The translations under genes were made by a program, and so were the position numbers. From Trichuris trichiura (lineage: Eukaryota; Nematoda; Enoplea; Trichinellida; Trichuridae): DNA of 64,000 bases. Shown here piece by piece: positions 22,553-33,752 of the stretch (position 1 is its first letter; each line of letters begins with the position of its first letter). The stretch covers positions 1,063,001 through 1,127,000 of the forward strand of contig JBAJFE010000011.1 of assembly GCA_037903355.1 (NCBI GenBank), read 5' to 3'. The notes under the pieces were generated by a model, which saw only the letters and a program-made list of their open reading frames with translations, searched no databases and had not been told where the DNA came from.

Positions 22553-25365
22553 ATGGAACGCAGACGGGTTTCCTCTTTTGTAAGAATCCGACTGTCCATT
22601 CGCTACGCCCTGCGGGAAAGTAACGGTGATTTGATTTCGACGTGGAAGATTCTATACGGTGTTGACCTGAATGAACTGCCGACGGTGAAAGACGTGCTTT
22701 CAAGCGTGAGCGAACGTCTCGATCTTGGAAATTTGCAACTAAGCATATTTTCCAAGGATTACGAAATCCCAACATGGTGTAGCTCCCAAATATTCGATTG
22801 GGATGACGAGTTGGACATTTGGTAAGCGGTGCACTCGTTCGGTCGTTTGTTTTTGTAATTTTCCCACTGCTCGTACGCGTTCTACGATTGCTTTTAGTCG
22901 TTCTATTAGCTTACTATTTTGTTTGCAGGATTTTACCTTCCACTTTAGCGGGTCAAGAAAAGAACGTCAGTTTTTCTTCGGCAAAGTCGACAAACGCAGA
23001 TTATCCCGCTCAAAATCGAGAAAATGCGGGACAACCTGCTACAAAGGAAGAAGGTCAAATTAGAAAGAAAAAGTTGGTTGTAGAGCGAGAAAGTGGAAGC
23101 GAGGCAAAAAAGTTACGGACGAAGAGAAAGTTGGAAAAAACATACGATGATATCGAAGTGCTACAGAACACTAAAGATACGAAAGTTAGGGAGCATTTTT
23201 CCAGAGCGTCCTCAAACGTTAGAAAAGTTGCAAAGCGAGCAGACCCCGAAAATCCGGGCCATTTTTACTTTCTGTCAGATTCCGACATCTCCGAAAAAGG
23301 AGACGACGATAAAGTGACTTATTGCGCCTCATTCCAAAAGGATGGCAACGTGAAGGTATGCAATCGTTTGCATGTGCCTCTTTGGTATAATCAATTTTTA
23401 GGAGCTTAAATTAACCGGCAAAGAAAAAGTGAAAGATCTAAGCAATATTGCTTTACCTTACGAGATGCCCAAAAAGAAAAAGAAACAAATGCTCAAGCGG
23501 CAACGCGGTGTTGTTCAACAGGAAAATGTTTCATTTTTACTGCAGGTTTGAATTATTACACATTTTGGCTCTTGATTAGGTATTTTAATTCCTTGCAGGA
23601 ATTGTCGAATTCCAACGAGTCAATTTCCGTTGCGGATGACCAACCTGCACAACTACAGGTAATATATTTGGATAATTAACCACTTGTTTAGTCATCAAAA
23701 TCAGTCCGTATTATTTCTTAGGATCTTGTCTCTTGGCGGCCCTACTGTCTCAGAAATGCAGGTTTCTTTCTAGGAGGCATCCCCATAACTTGTTGTATCT
23801 TTACTGGAGAGCATGCTAATCACCCTTTTTTGCCCTTATCTAAATCTTAACCAGCACATGAGCTTTACGTGCAGGCTTAGGCTTAGCTAAGGGCAAGACG
23901 ATGCCCCGCAGACTTACAGTATGACAGTGGAATGCCTATTCCGTTTTTTAAAAATATTTGTTGTTCATATATTCTTATAACAATAACTGACAGCTTATTC
24001 AAATTAAGTCATGCAGTATTTACGCTGTTTTGTGACTTTCGAAATCGTTGAGAATTTCCTAAGGCGAATCACAAGGCCGTTCTCTAAGTAATTGCAACGT
24101 TTCTTTGACCAGAAGAGCTCAACATTTGCCGTGGAAAACAATATCGAAAAGGAATGGGGCAACAAAGCTCTGCCGAAGGAAAACCATGTCGATGTCAAAT
24201 GCTCAGATGACGTAATTGATAAAGTGAGTTCTTACCTTTTATACTACGTACGCTCCGTCGTTTGACGAAGGGAAAATTGTAACAACATTAGTTAATAACT
24301 AGCAAAAGTTTAAAAAATTGACGAATTCAGCATCCTACACTTTTAACGGAAAGCGCTAAGCTTCAGGTCGACGTGATCATTACTGGCTAGGAAAGTAGCC
24401 GATCATTGGCGTACGAAAAGCTATTACTTTTTCAGCGTTCGCAAAAATTCATATAAGAGCCTTACGGGATGGGCAAACTCAGCTGAGCCTTTTGTTTAAA
24501 AAAATGATTATCAGGTTCTTACGCGCGGAAGTAGGAAAGTTAAGCGATAATCGATAAATCTTGGTTTTCGCTCCGCAAAAACGGTATTATTTCTAAGGTT
24601 GCACGTTAAATATTTTTTTTTAAAAAAAAGCTGGCAAAGCAAACAGTACCCTTATGGAGCAATTATGCTGACGACTCGTGCATACAATAGAGGGTTGAAC
24701 TGTTTGAAAAATTCAACCTCCGCTACTATACTTTTTACAGTAAAGACTTAGCATTCTCCAAAAGAAATCTTAATTTAGTTTCTGCCAATAGACAAGTAAA
24801 TTTCAATAGCTAAACGTATGCTGAAGTTTCAGCCGCGTTTGCGTTTACCGTTTGCAGGTGGAGTTTATTGCATCCTTTTCTTCCTTTTAAGCAACGGCCA
24901 ATCGATACAATGCAATCGGCTCCATTGAATCCATTGAACCTAAAGGCAGCGGCAACAATTCAATTCAAGGTTTGCACATTTTGTTGACATGTTCACTTTC
25001 GGCATCGTTGAGATCGACTTGCGCGATTTTCAGGTAATGGAATTGGACGACCACTTGGAAAGCTATATGTCTGACTGGAAACAAGCGCAAGTTGTTTTCT
25101 ACAATCCAAAAACCGATGAAGTAATGCTGAAAGGTCGGTTCTTTTGAGAAGAAATTGAAAAAAATAGATTTCTAAAATTTACCTATCAATTCAGGATTCA
25201 GTCAGAGGACGCCGGCAATGTTCGACATTGAAGAAGAATCGGACGATGTAGAGGTGAACAATAACATGTTAAAAGCAACCTCGAATTGAGTGTTATATTT
25301 ACTTGCAGGCGTTGACGCTGATTCCTTGGAGTCTACTGCACAATACGCGTATCGCTGACCCATGA
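22553..25365 (+). CDS. COIL: Coilin, Cajal-body scaffold protein
   Basis: Nine exons join in phase: 22553-22821, 22929-23355, 23402-23545, 23599-23658, 24113-24223, 24892-24969, 25034-25133, 25195-25253 and 25309-25365 (about 434 residues). The first exon resembles the coilin N-terminal self-association domain: RIRLSIRY at the start, a WKILYGVDLNE strand where human coilin has FWLLVDLN, and a DDELDI end. The middle is Lys/Arg rich (KKKKKQMLKRQR), consistent with nuclear localisation. The last exons give the tudor-like domain: a strand VMELDDHLESYMSDWKQAQV followed by YNPKTDEV matches the SDYKEGRI-NPETQQVDIE pattern of coilin, and the final strand is LTLIPWSLL. Coilin organises Cajal bodies and snRNP maturation. 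Similarity is modest outside the two end domains. The gene ends 113 bp from the convergent TSC1 stop codon. Confidence 0.8.
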
Positions 25366-25478
25366 CCGACATATCCACAATGTTGTTGTATAAAGCTATG
25401 AGTCGGACGCAAAATAAGAAAGTGAACAGTAAAGTGACGCAGTTATGTTTGCATAATATTGTATCCGGCCAATTGCTG

Positions 25479-28400
25479 TTAAGGCGATTGATTCCAATCG
25501 CCGTAAGACTGATCACTTTCGCCTACAAAACTGTCCTCCAATGAAACAACTTCTTTGGCTTCTTCCCTTTTTGGTATAATTATTTCTTGCGACCTCATCC
25601 GGCACCTTATATTGTTGTTTGTTTCTTCAATTTGTTGGTATAATTCCATAATGTGCACTTCCTGTCTGGTGCAAACGGTCATTAGGGCTTTGTACTTCAT
25701 TTCAACCGCCTCTACTTGCTCTTGATGCAAACTGCGCATAGTTGATAGCGCATTTTGCAGTTCGTCTATTTGGGCTCGCTTTTTACACAGTTTAGCTTCC
25801 GTTTGAGCAGCGGATTGAATTGCCGCTTCGGTACGCACCTGACATTTGCGCATCGAGTCGCGTAGTTGTTCATTCTCCTTTTCGTAACGTTTTTTCATTG
25901 TTTCAGCCACTTCCTGACCTTTGCTAGCCAATAGCAGTCGGTAACGACAGTTCTTCATCTCTTTTTCCAGCTTATCCGCTACGCGCGATCGCATGCGAAG
26001 CGTTGAGATCAATTGAGACAATTCGGTCACCCGTTCTTTTTGGAGGGTCAGCTCGTTGGTCAGCACATTCACTTGATGCTCCTTGTCCAATAGACGAGCA
26101 GTCACCTTTGACATGTCTTCGCGAACCCTCTGACTATCCTCTTTTTGAAGAGTCAAACAATTGTTGCATTGTTCCAATTCTTCCTTCAGCGACTGTTTTT
26201 CCTGGACAACTTTGCCCGTTGATGGAAATTCAAAACTGACTGCATTCCTTACCTGCTCAAGCGCCTGCTTACGTTGCATCCAGGCACGATCACGTTGCAA
26301 CATGTTTTCACGTATCTGCATGTTCTCCCGATTCAACCGATCGACAGTATCGACAATCTGCTGCCTTTCGTAGTTGAGCCATTTTATTCTGGTCGCGTCG
26401 CTCTGCAGTTGGGTCTCCAACGAAACGACATGCTTTATTCTGCCTGAAAACGTTTTCCATCAGCCTACAATGCAAGCGGCGAAAAACCTACCGTGCATAC
26501 GGCGGTTCCTTTCGGCATGCATCTGACGCCTGTATTGTTCGTACTCGAGTTGATACTCCAACATGGCGATTTTCAACGTTAAAAAATGCTCTCTGTCCGC
26601 TTCGGGAATATCCGCTATTGACGAAGCCTCTTCGCCCGAAAGTCTTTCGCTGCGCGTGTCGTACAGTTCGGCCAAATCTTCAAAGAATTGCTTGCTAAGT
26701 TGCATGTACTTTTCCGCGGCTGGATGCAACTGGTCCCGCAATTCTGAAGACGAAAAAAAACAATAGACAAAAATGATGAAAAAAAAGAACGACTTTTACT
26801 GTCGCTTGTTTGCCAGTCGGAGTCGTAATTAGTTGGAAATGGTCGCGTTCGGCCTTCGTCGTCCCAAAAGTTCGGTTGAAAACAATCGCTACCGTACGAC
26901 AGCGAAGCGGTTTGACTTAAACGACCTTGATTATCCGACTTTTGTACGAACCATTGCTCGGCGGATCTTGTACCGGATGAACGAACGAACGTTTGACGAT
27001 CCTTACTGAAACTAAGATGAATTGCCGGGCAGGATAGCGACCGAGCTCGAACGCTTCGTCGAAGCTTATTTTGAAATACGTCAACCGCGTAATCGTACGC
27101 CCTTGACATGAAGACGTCTCCGCCGCGTATTGGTCGATTGGAGGTAATAGCCCGTTTTCGGTGCAACTGCTGCGCCATTTCCTGACTGTGAGGTAAACAT
27201 CGGGCAATCCCTTTGTCGTCACTTCCAAAAATCCATTCGTCCGACGTAAACCAACCGGATGGGAGACAACCCGCACCAACGTATTTGCCTTGCACGTCAA
27301 TCGACGATGGACGGCGAGAATACATCTGACCACAACTGCTCTGCGACGACGAGTGCCTTACGCGGGATGTTGGGTCGAAACTGCCGTTTGCACCGGTCGT
27401 AGCGTCTTTTTGAAAATTCAACCTGCTCATCAAATTGATCGCTACCGTACTCTTGCGATTGGCGCCATTTTGTGATTTATCAAAACCGTCCGCAATGCCT
27501 GTAATTTCGCTAGCTTCTTCGGCTATTTCAGCTTGCTGATAGCTAGGCGTGCTGCAAACGAATTCGGCGCTTCGACCAATATGGCGGCCCGCCTCTAGTT
27601 CGCGTTGGAGAAGTTTCGTCGACGGAGACGGAGGGACGCTTCTTGTGCCGCCGGTTGACCTCCTTTGCCGCAAGGAACCACCGCTAGTTGGACTATCCGG
27701 TAGACCGAGAAATTTAGAAATGGCGCTGCCGAAGCTACGACGAAACTTCAAATCAGCGGACCGCTTTTGTCTGGAGGCTCGCAGTGATACACGCGTCTCG
27801 TCAGTACGATTTCCCGACGGAGAACTTGGGAAACGCTCGTCCAACGAGTCCAGAGGACATGGCGTTGACGGACGAGAACCAGGTGGAGTGCTTAAGCCAA
27901 TTTCTTCGCTTGGGCTGAACCAGTCAAGAGATTCTTTAGTATTTTCAGTCGCCGCCACCTCCAACGCGATAGGCTCCTCATTTATTGGCGTTATGGAAGG
28001 TTCTTCCTTGCTCGGAGGTCTTCGAAGCCTCGTAAAAGAAAAATCAAACGATTCCTGCTTAGCTGGCGACGTCTTGTAGCTGGACAATTCCGAAGTAGTG
28101 CTATTGTAGAATACCGTAGGCACAACCGTAGCTTCCGGCGGGACAGGCTGTAATGGAGCCGAACCAAGACCCTCAACGGTCACGTCGACGCATTCGACAA
28201 ATATGTCATGCGGTTCTTTGTTCACCCAGCTGGAAAAGATTGAATGATCATTGTTAAAACAACGCAACACTTGGCATCATTGAACACCAGTGCTTGTCCC
28301 ATCCGGATGTCATAAAATTAACTGGTTTATCCCTATCGCAAGTTATTAACGTAATGTTAAATAAATGCTTTAGACAATGATAACGAATGCGCAGTGAAAG

Positions 28401-29428
28401 TTAAGTGGAGAGTGAAAATACACACCGATCTTTCATCATCTCCAAATCTTTGTTTGACGCAATAAGGACCGGATGAAGTGTGACAGTTTTGAGCATAGGC
28501 TTGGAAGAGAAATAATTATTAGACTTGTCAAACTGGACGGAGTAGTCAAAACTAACCCGTACGACTTCGTTAAACAATGCCGTATGCGCAGGACTTACTG
28601 AAGGTGCGAAAAACTGAGTACGCAAAAAACCGAGCAGATTGCTTGGGTAAAGACCGTATAAGCTTTGAAAAAATGATACCACTGCGGAACGCAGATTAGG
28701 TTCGCAAAAGGTTTCTAGAAAAAACGTGACGAAATTTATTGCTACAAATTTCAATAAACACATTTTGTTCGTTACTCGCATGCTTTTGCTGCAACTTGGC
28801 TGACGCGAGCAAGATCTGGCAGAGACAGTTAAAATGCGCAGTCAACGACGGAAGTAACGGCAGCAACGAAGACAGGATGTAGAGCCCACCAATAGCATAG
28901 GGTATGTCGGCGTTTTGCTGAAACCGTGAAAACCTTAATGCATGGTAAGATGATGATGACATTGCTCACCTTTAAGGATTTTAAAAATTGGGAAAACACG
29001 GGCGTATTGGGCAGTTTCTGCATCCAAATTGGCGACTTACGAATAACGGAGAAGAAGACGTCAAGCACAACGTACGGATGAGTTTTCATCACCGAAGAAA
29101 TACAATCCCAAAGTACCTGAAACAATGCGGTTAGCCTCCATGGCTAAAAAAGTACCTGTACCTTATCGTTTGGTTCACGAACGGACGTAATTGTATCCAG
29201 CATCTTCTCGCATTGAAACTGCACGTAATCGTTGAAGCAAAGCTCAAGGACAAACCCGTCGCCTATCAAAGCGCCATAGCATGAAGAAACAGTTACTGCA
29301 TACTTGCGCAAACCTGTGTTGATGGAATCTCTAAGAGCGCAGAACGCATCGGACGAAACCCGTACATCGTTTGATTTCACCAAGTCCAACAAGCGCAATA
29401 AGTCAGGGCTCTGTACGGCATTTTCCAT
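25479..29428 (-). CDS. TSC1: TSC1 / hamartin
   Basis: Nine exons join in phase to about 1127 residues, close to the 1164 of human TSC1: 29428-29162, 29116-28970, 28917-28776, 28714-28557, 28499-28426, 28229-26800, 26743-26492, 26443-26253 and 26201-25479. The N-terminal helical core shows REPNDK, then SLYGLYPSNLLGFLR (human has LYGMYPCNFVSFLR), LHPVLIASNKD and RWVNKEPHDIFVEC (human RWKRLETHDVVIEC). A long Ser/Thr-rich low-complexity middle exon follows. The C-terminal third is coiled coil and begins with LEYQLEYEQYRRQMHAERNRR, matching the human coiled-coil entry. TSC1 stabilises TSC2 in the complex that switches off Rheb and so mTORC1. The introns are 45-75 nt except one of 196 nt; two (51 and 57 nt) lack stop codons and could be misread as coding. 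Confidence 0.93.
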
Positions 29429-30169
29429 AGCGGTGAACAAACGGGAGCGACTTAAAGCATTATGTTTTACGAAAAAAACAACTGCATAACACAGTTTTCG
29501 TGCAGGGAGGCGGCGCGCTCCAAAACAACAAAATCTAGTCGGGATAACAACCCACTACAGCTACCGCGTAAATGTCGTTGTGTTACTGTACCATAGTAAG
29601 GAAAACCTGAACATAAATTATTTCCACCTAGTAATCATTTGTTCCATGCTAGTTTTGGCGTTATTTTTCTATTCCCTCTACCTAAGCAATGCTGAAAATG
29701 TCACTTCGGGAAGAAAACAGGCACTTTGCTCCTTGGCTATCAGACCATACGAGAAATGAAACCATGTAGGATATACGCTCGCGCAAGCATGTTGTCAACA
29801 TTTTTATAATTTCGATTGAAACTTAATTTTGCTAACAACATTTACGTTCTGTTCTTTTCTCATTCTCTTCCGTCGGTGTTTATTGTATTTCGTGCTAAAA
29901 TTTTTGCGAAAGATTTTAACGGGCCCATTGCTATAAAGAATTTCCCAAAATGTTTTTTGAGATGTATTCACAAACTCCGCTGTGAAGGTAGCAAACGGAT
30001 GAAAAAACTCGAAGGCGACGGTTGCCAGTCTACAAAAGTTTGAAAATCAAGGTTCAAAACTGAAAAATCGTTCAAGAACGTATTTCAAGGGGAGTTTTAA
30101 AAAGTTAGCCAACAATTAAAATTATTTGCGGACGATACGCAATTAAGGTTTAATAGCGCTATTAGAATG
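29429..30169. other. Intergenic stretch between TSC1 and PA28 gamma
   Basis: The two flanking genes are both on the minus strand, so this holds the TSC1 promoter and the PA28 gamma 3' region. The only frames present are short and unremarkable. Confidence 0.5.
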
Positions 30170-30907
30170 TCAGTACAAGTTGTCGACGACAACCGGGCGG
30201 GGCAATTTTAGTTTTTCCAAATTTTTGACAATAACATCATGCAGATTGCTGTAATGGTTGCGAAGCTCAGTAACTACTAAACGAATGGTCAGAAATTCTT
30301 GTTCGTCCAGATCGCAAATGGAATATTTGTAGTCTTCGACGTGCGGTTTTTTAGCGTAGCTACACACCATGTATCCGCGCTGGAGCAGATAGTGAGTTAT
30401 GCTATCCAAAAATGTAGCAACTTCAACTTCAACCGTACGAACTTCGCTTAGAATGTCTTCCTGGATAGCTACGCCAAAATTGTTTCCGTCTTCCACTCGA
30501 GGCATTAGAAAAACGATCCACATTCTCACCTTAATAACGTCTTCAACAGCTTCTCGAAGAAGGGGTTTCACGATTTTTATAAGATGAGCAAGCTTCTTGT
30601 TCGAAGGAACAACACCACCGCGAAAGGCGAACACAAAATTCAATCCAATTCTGCCATTCTCGTTAGCAATGTAATCCAATGTTTCCAAATTCTTGTTCAA
30701 CGTTGTCTCTTCAAACGGTTCAATAGTGACTGGTTCGACAATTTCTCCAATACGACTTGGGCTAAACAAGCTGCTATCAAGCAGCTCATTCAAGCAAAGT
30801 ATACGGCGCGGGAAGTCGTTTAGTACAAGCTTCTCAGTTTCGGACATCAATTCCTTCTTCCATTTTTGCATCTGACCAACGGCATCGCACTTAGAACCAC
30901 TCGTCAT
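30170..30907 (-). CDS. PSME3: Proteasome activator PA28 gamma (REG gamma)
   Basis: An intronless frame of about 245 residues from the ATG at 30907. I chose that Met because the PA28 N-terminal helix starts just after it (MQKWKKELMSETEKLVLNDFP); the frame is open for 17 more residues upstream with another possible start at 30958. The activation loop PRVEDGNNFGVAIQE is nearly identical to human REG gamma (PRIEDGNNFGVSIQE), and PHVEDYKY, VTELRNHY and LHDVIVKNLEKLKLPRP follow the family order, ending DNLY as human ends ETLY. The protein forms a heptameric ring on the 20S proteasome, mainly nuclear, and opens its gate for ATP- and ubiquitin-independent degradation. The variable linker after helix 1 is short. 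It lies head to head with DCP1. Confidence 0.95.
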   Translation of the reverse strand: MTSGSKCDAVGQMQKWKKELMSETEKLVLNDFPRRILCLNELLDSSLFSPSRIGEIVEPVTIEPFEETTLNKNLETLDYIANENGRIGLNFVFAFRGGVVPSNKKLAHLIKIVKPLLREAVEDVIKVRMWIVFLMPRVEDGNNFGVAIQEDILSEVRTVEVEVATFLDSITHYLLQRGYMVCSYAKKPHVEDYKYSICDLDEQEFLTIRLVVTELRNHYSNLHDVIVKNLEKLKLPRPVVVDNLY

Positions 30908-31414
30908 CCTTTTCAATGGAGCTCCAAATGCAAATGCAGTCGTGCTACAGTACACCACTTAACAACAAAAATTAAGGACAACATGCGCGCATTATACGCA
31001 TGTAAATGAAAAAAAAGCTTGTAAAGAAACGTATTACTTGGCCTTGCCCTATTTTAAGCGGGCTATTTTTTCATCGGGAAAAAAATGCTGTTCCTATTGC
31101 CACACTTTTCTGCGAAGCACTACATTAACGATAACTTTAAGAAAATTTAGAATACGTAACCTAAATTCCCTTATCTTTCCCCGCAAAAGAATTACGCTAT
31201 TTAGCTTAAATTGTGTTGAAGAGTTGCTCAAGCACGTGAGCATCATTTTTGTTGCTTTCGTATACTGTAAGAAGAGTTGTTTGTGAATTTTTGCTTTTCC
31301 GCCGTTTAAATCGGAAGCTGCAAGTATTTACTTGCTGTTCACGCATTGCCAAGTAGATTTGCATGTCGGTTAGTTTCTTACGTACTTGTTACTGTCAAAT
31401 TGCTATTTTAAAGA
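30908..31414. promoter_or_regulatory. Divergent intergenic region, PA28 gamma / DCP1
   Basis: 507 bp between the two start codons must contain promoters for both genes. The sequence is AT rich with no strong motif I can name. Confidence 0.45.
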
Positions 31415-32734
31415 ATGGACATGAATTTGGCCACTTTACGAAAGTTTGATTCGTCTGTCGTTAGAGTTATACATTCGGCGGGTCACGTGGCTTTGTACAA
31501 ATTTGACAACGATCTGTCAGGATGGGTAAGTGCATTTGTTTGCGGAACAATATCTCCACTTGCTCGTTGAAGAAGAAAACTGACGTTGAAGGATCGCTGT
31601 TCATTTGCCTATGGTAAGTTTTAGCAATTTCATTTGCGTTCTCTCCTCATTTGGCGCTCCAACGACGCAGCGAAGGAAGTTGCATGTACAAAATGTTCGT
31701 TTTGAATCGGCTAAGTCCGGAAAATTTTGTTCTACAAATTGACCTCAATTTCGATTGCGTTGAGAAGAATGAATTTTTGTTGTACAGAAATTGGGGTATA
31801 GCCTTTCAACTGTTTGACGAAATGTTGTGATGTTGACATTTGTAGAATCCATTGGAGCAATTTGGTTTTTCAAAGAGCACGAGCGATCCAAAGTGATCAA
31901 GTGCCTTAACACGTAGGCTACTTATTGTTCCGCTATGCAATGGTTTAAATTCTGTTTGTAAATAGGCTTGCGAAGATGGTTTCCTCGCAAAGCATTGAGG
32001 ATGAAGTGCCCAGCGTAAGCAGTTCTTCAAATGGCAATGCCATTGAAGCAGAGTCGAATATAACGACTCTTTTGGACAATGCTTTTCAGAAGTTCCTTAT
32101 GGAAAAGTCTGCAGTGAGAACTGGTTGAACAATAACTTTTCGTCTTGCTTAAATGATCAGTTGTAGAGTCGTAAAAATGTTGCAAAAAGTAGCGGTTCCC
32201 CAATGACGTCGGAGGCATTGAATTCGCTGGCCGAATTGGCAATGGATTCCCGACCCAAAGAACCATTGCATCCTTTGCTTCAAAATATGTTCGTTTCGCA
32301 TGGTTCATTTCCCGGCTCTCCTTCGGGAGCGTCGGAAAATGACGCGGTTAACAATTTGTTCCAAGAGAAAGCGACCTTTAATGAGGTGAATTATCGCACT
32401 TGTCCATTGTAACTAATTTCACCATTTATAGACGAAGGTCGCTACCGCCAATGTGCGTGCTAAAAACCGTTTTCCTTTTAATCAATTGTACATAAGCGAC
32501 AGCTACAGTATATCGCAAGAGGAACGGTTAAAGAAGTCTCCTACGCGGTCACACAATATTGAAGTAGAGTGTTTTCGTCGCGCATTGTTAAGGCTTAGTT
32601 AAAGTGAGTTATTTTGTTCCATTTTTGAATTCCCATTTATCCATTTTGTTAAGGAGGATGATGACTTTTGTGAAAAACTTTACTTGCGCTACAAGCAGGC
32701 CATGGACAGCAAAGCATCCGGAAAACAATCATAA
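31415..32734 (+). CDS. DCP1: mRNA-decapping enzyme subunit 1 (DCP1)
   Basis: Exons 31415-31525, 31573-31613, 31671-31795, 31846-31912, 31966-32113, 32167-32385, 32432-about 32603 and 32654-32734 would give about 320 residues. The EVH1-like domain is clear: VALYKFDNDLSGW, VEGSLFI, FVLNRLSPENF, FLLYRNW and IWFFKEHERSKV. The C-terminal trimerisation helix is FRRALLRL...EDDDFCEKLYLRYKQAM. Between ALLRL and EDDDF the reading frame meets TAA at 32600. The expected splice donor (GTGAGT at 32604) would be in phase, and free of the stop, only if one base near 32597 were absent; this could be a sequence error or a real lesion, see findings. DCP1 activates the DCP2 decapping enzyme in cytoplasmic P-bodies. 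It is divergent from PA28 gamma and convergent with OTUD5. Confidence 0.9.
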
Positions 32735-33752
32735 CGTTTCCATGGTCAGTCGCGGCAACGCGGTTATGCGTTGAAAAAAATCTATTTAGAATTCGTTGTC
32801 GTAACGCGTAAATTTTAAAGTTGCTAATTATTCACAGTAAGAGTTTTATATTTTCTAAGGCTTAAGTTGGGAGATAATCATTCCCGAAGATATTGAATGA
32901 GACAAATTTGAATAACCCCCTTTTAATTGACGTTTTTTTACTGCATTATTTTCTACTGCCCATTGTAGCATTCCTAATTGTTTTTCTTCTAACGCCCCTG
33001 CACATCTTGTACTGTATAATATGTACTTAATTTTCGATAACGTAAAAGTAACTGCATTGATATTTGTTCTCTCAGTGCCTCGTATTATTTAAATGGTAAA
33101 GATAACGTTTATAAGTTGTTAAGGTGAATTTTGCTTATGTTAGTTTATTCCTTAATACAGCAGGTAAAAAGTGATTTTAATTGTTCGTAATGTTGTACCA
33201 ACGACGGCAACGTATTTCTGTATTGCTACTTTACGATAAGAACGTGTTTCGTTGCCTATTTATTAAAATGGAAAAATATTCAATACGTCTTGCTCGCCCA
33301 GTTTTCTCTGCGAGCAAATTGCACGCAACGCAAACAATTGGTGGACAACAATGAATGATTTGTGTAGCGAAAGACGCTTAAGGGAAGTTTACTAAGAAAG
33401 GAGTCGAAAGTTGAAGAACAGCAGCTGAGAACACAAGATGAACTCTCTTTCTCTTAGACAATTGAATAACATTACACGGTGGGTGCGGATCGGATGTAAA
33501 ACTAATGGATCGATTCTGTTGGTGAAGAAACCCTTTTTTTTTGAAAGTTTGGAAACTGAGAACAGACAGTAGCTGTAAGTCAACAAGGAAGAATTGAGAT
33601 TTGAAAAGAGAGACGGGGATCATTAGCGTCTAAGAAAAATGCAAATTACCATCACCTATCGTCAACTAATCGAAGATAGTAACAAGATAAGCAGCACTGT
33701 CGACGTAGCATTACGTATCACAGCGTCTTCCGTATGTAACAGTGAAGAAGGA
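32735..33752. other. Intergenic stretch between DCP1 and OTUD5 (3' ends)
   Basis: Convergent 3' flanks of two genes. AT rich, with no supported gene. Small frames near 33378-33623 and 33639-33750 are overlapping chance frames. Confidence 0.5.

Noticed and set aside
27549..28079. 176-codon plus-strand frame opposite TSC1
   Set aside because: It is the shadow of the large Ser-rich TSC1 exon on the other strand, and the TSC1 reading fits a family with in-phase splicing.
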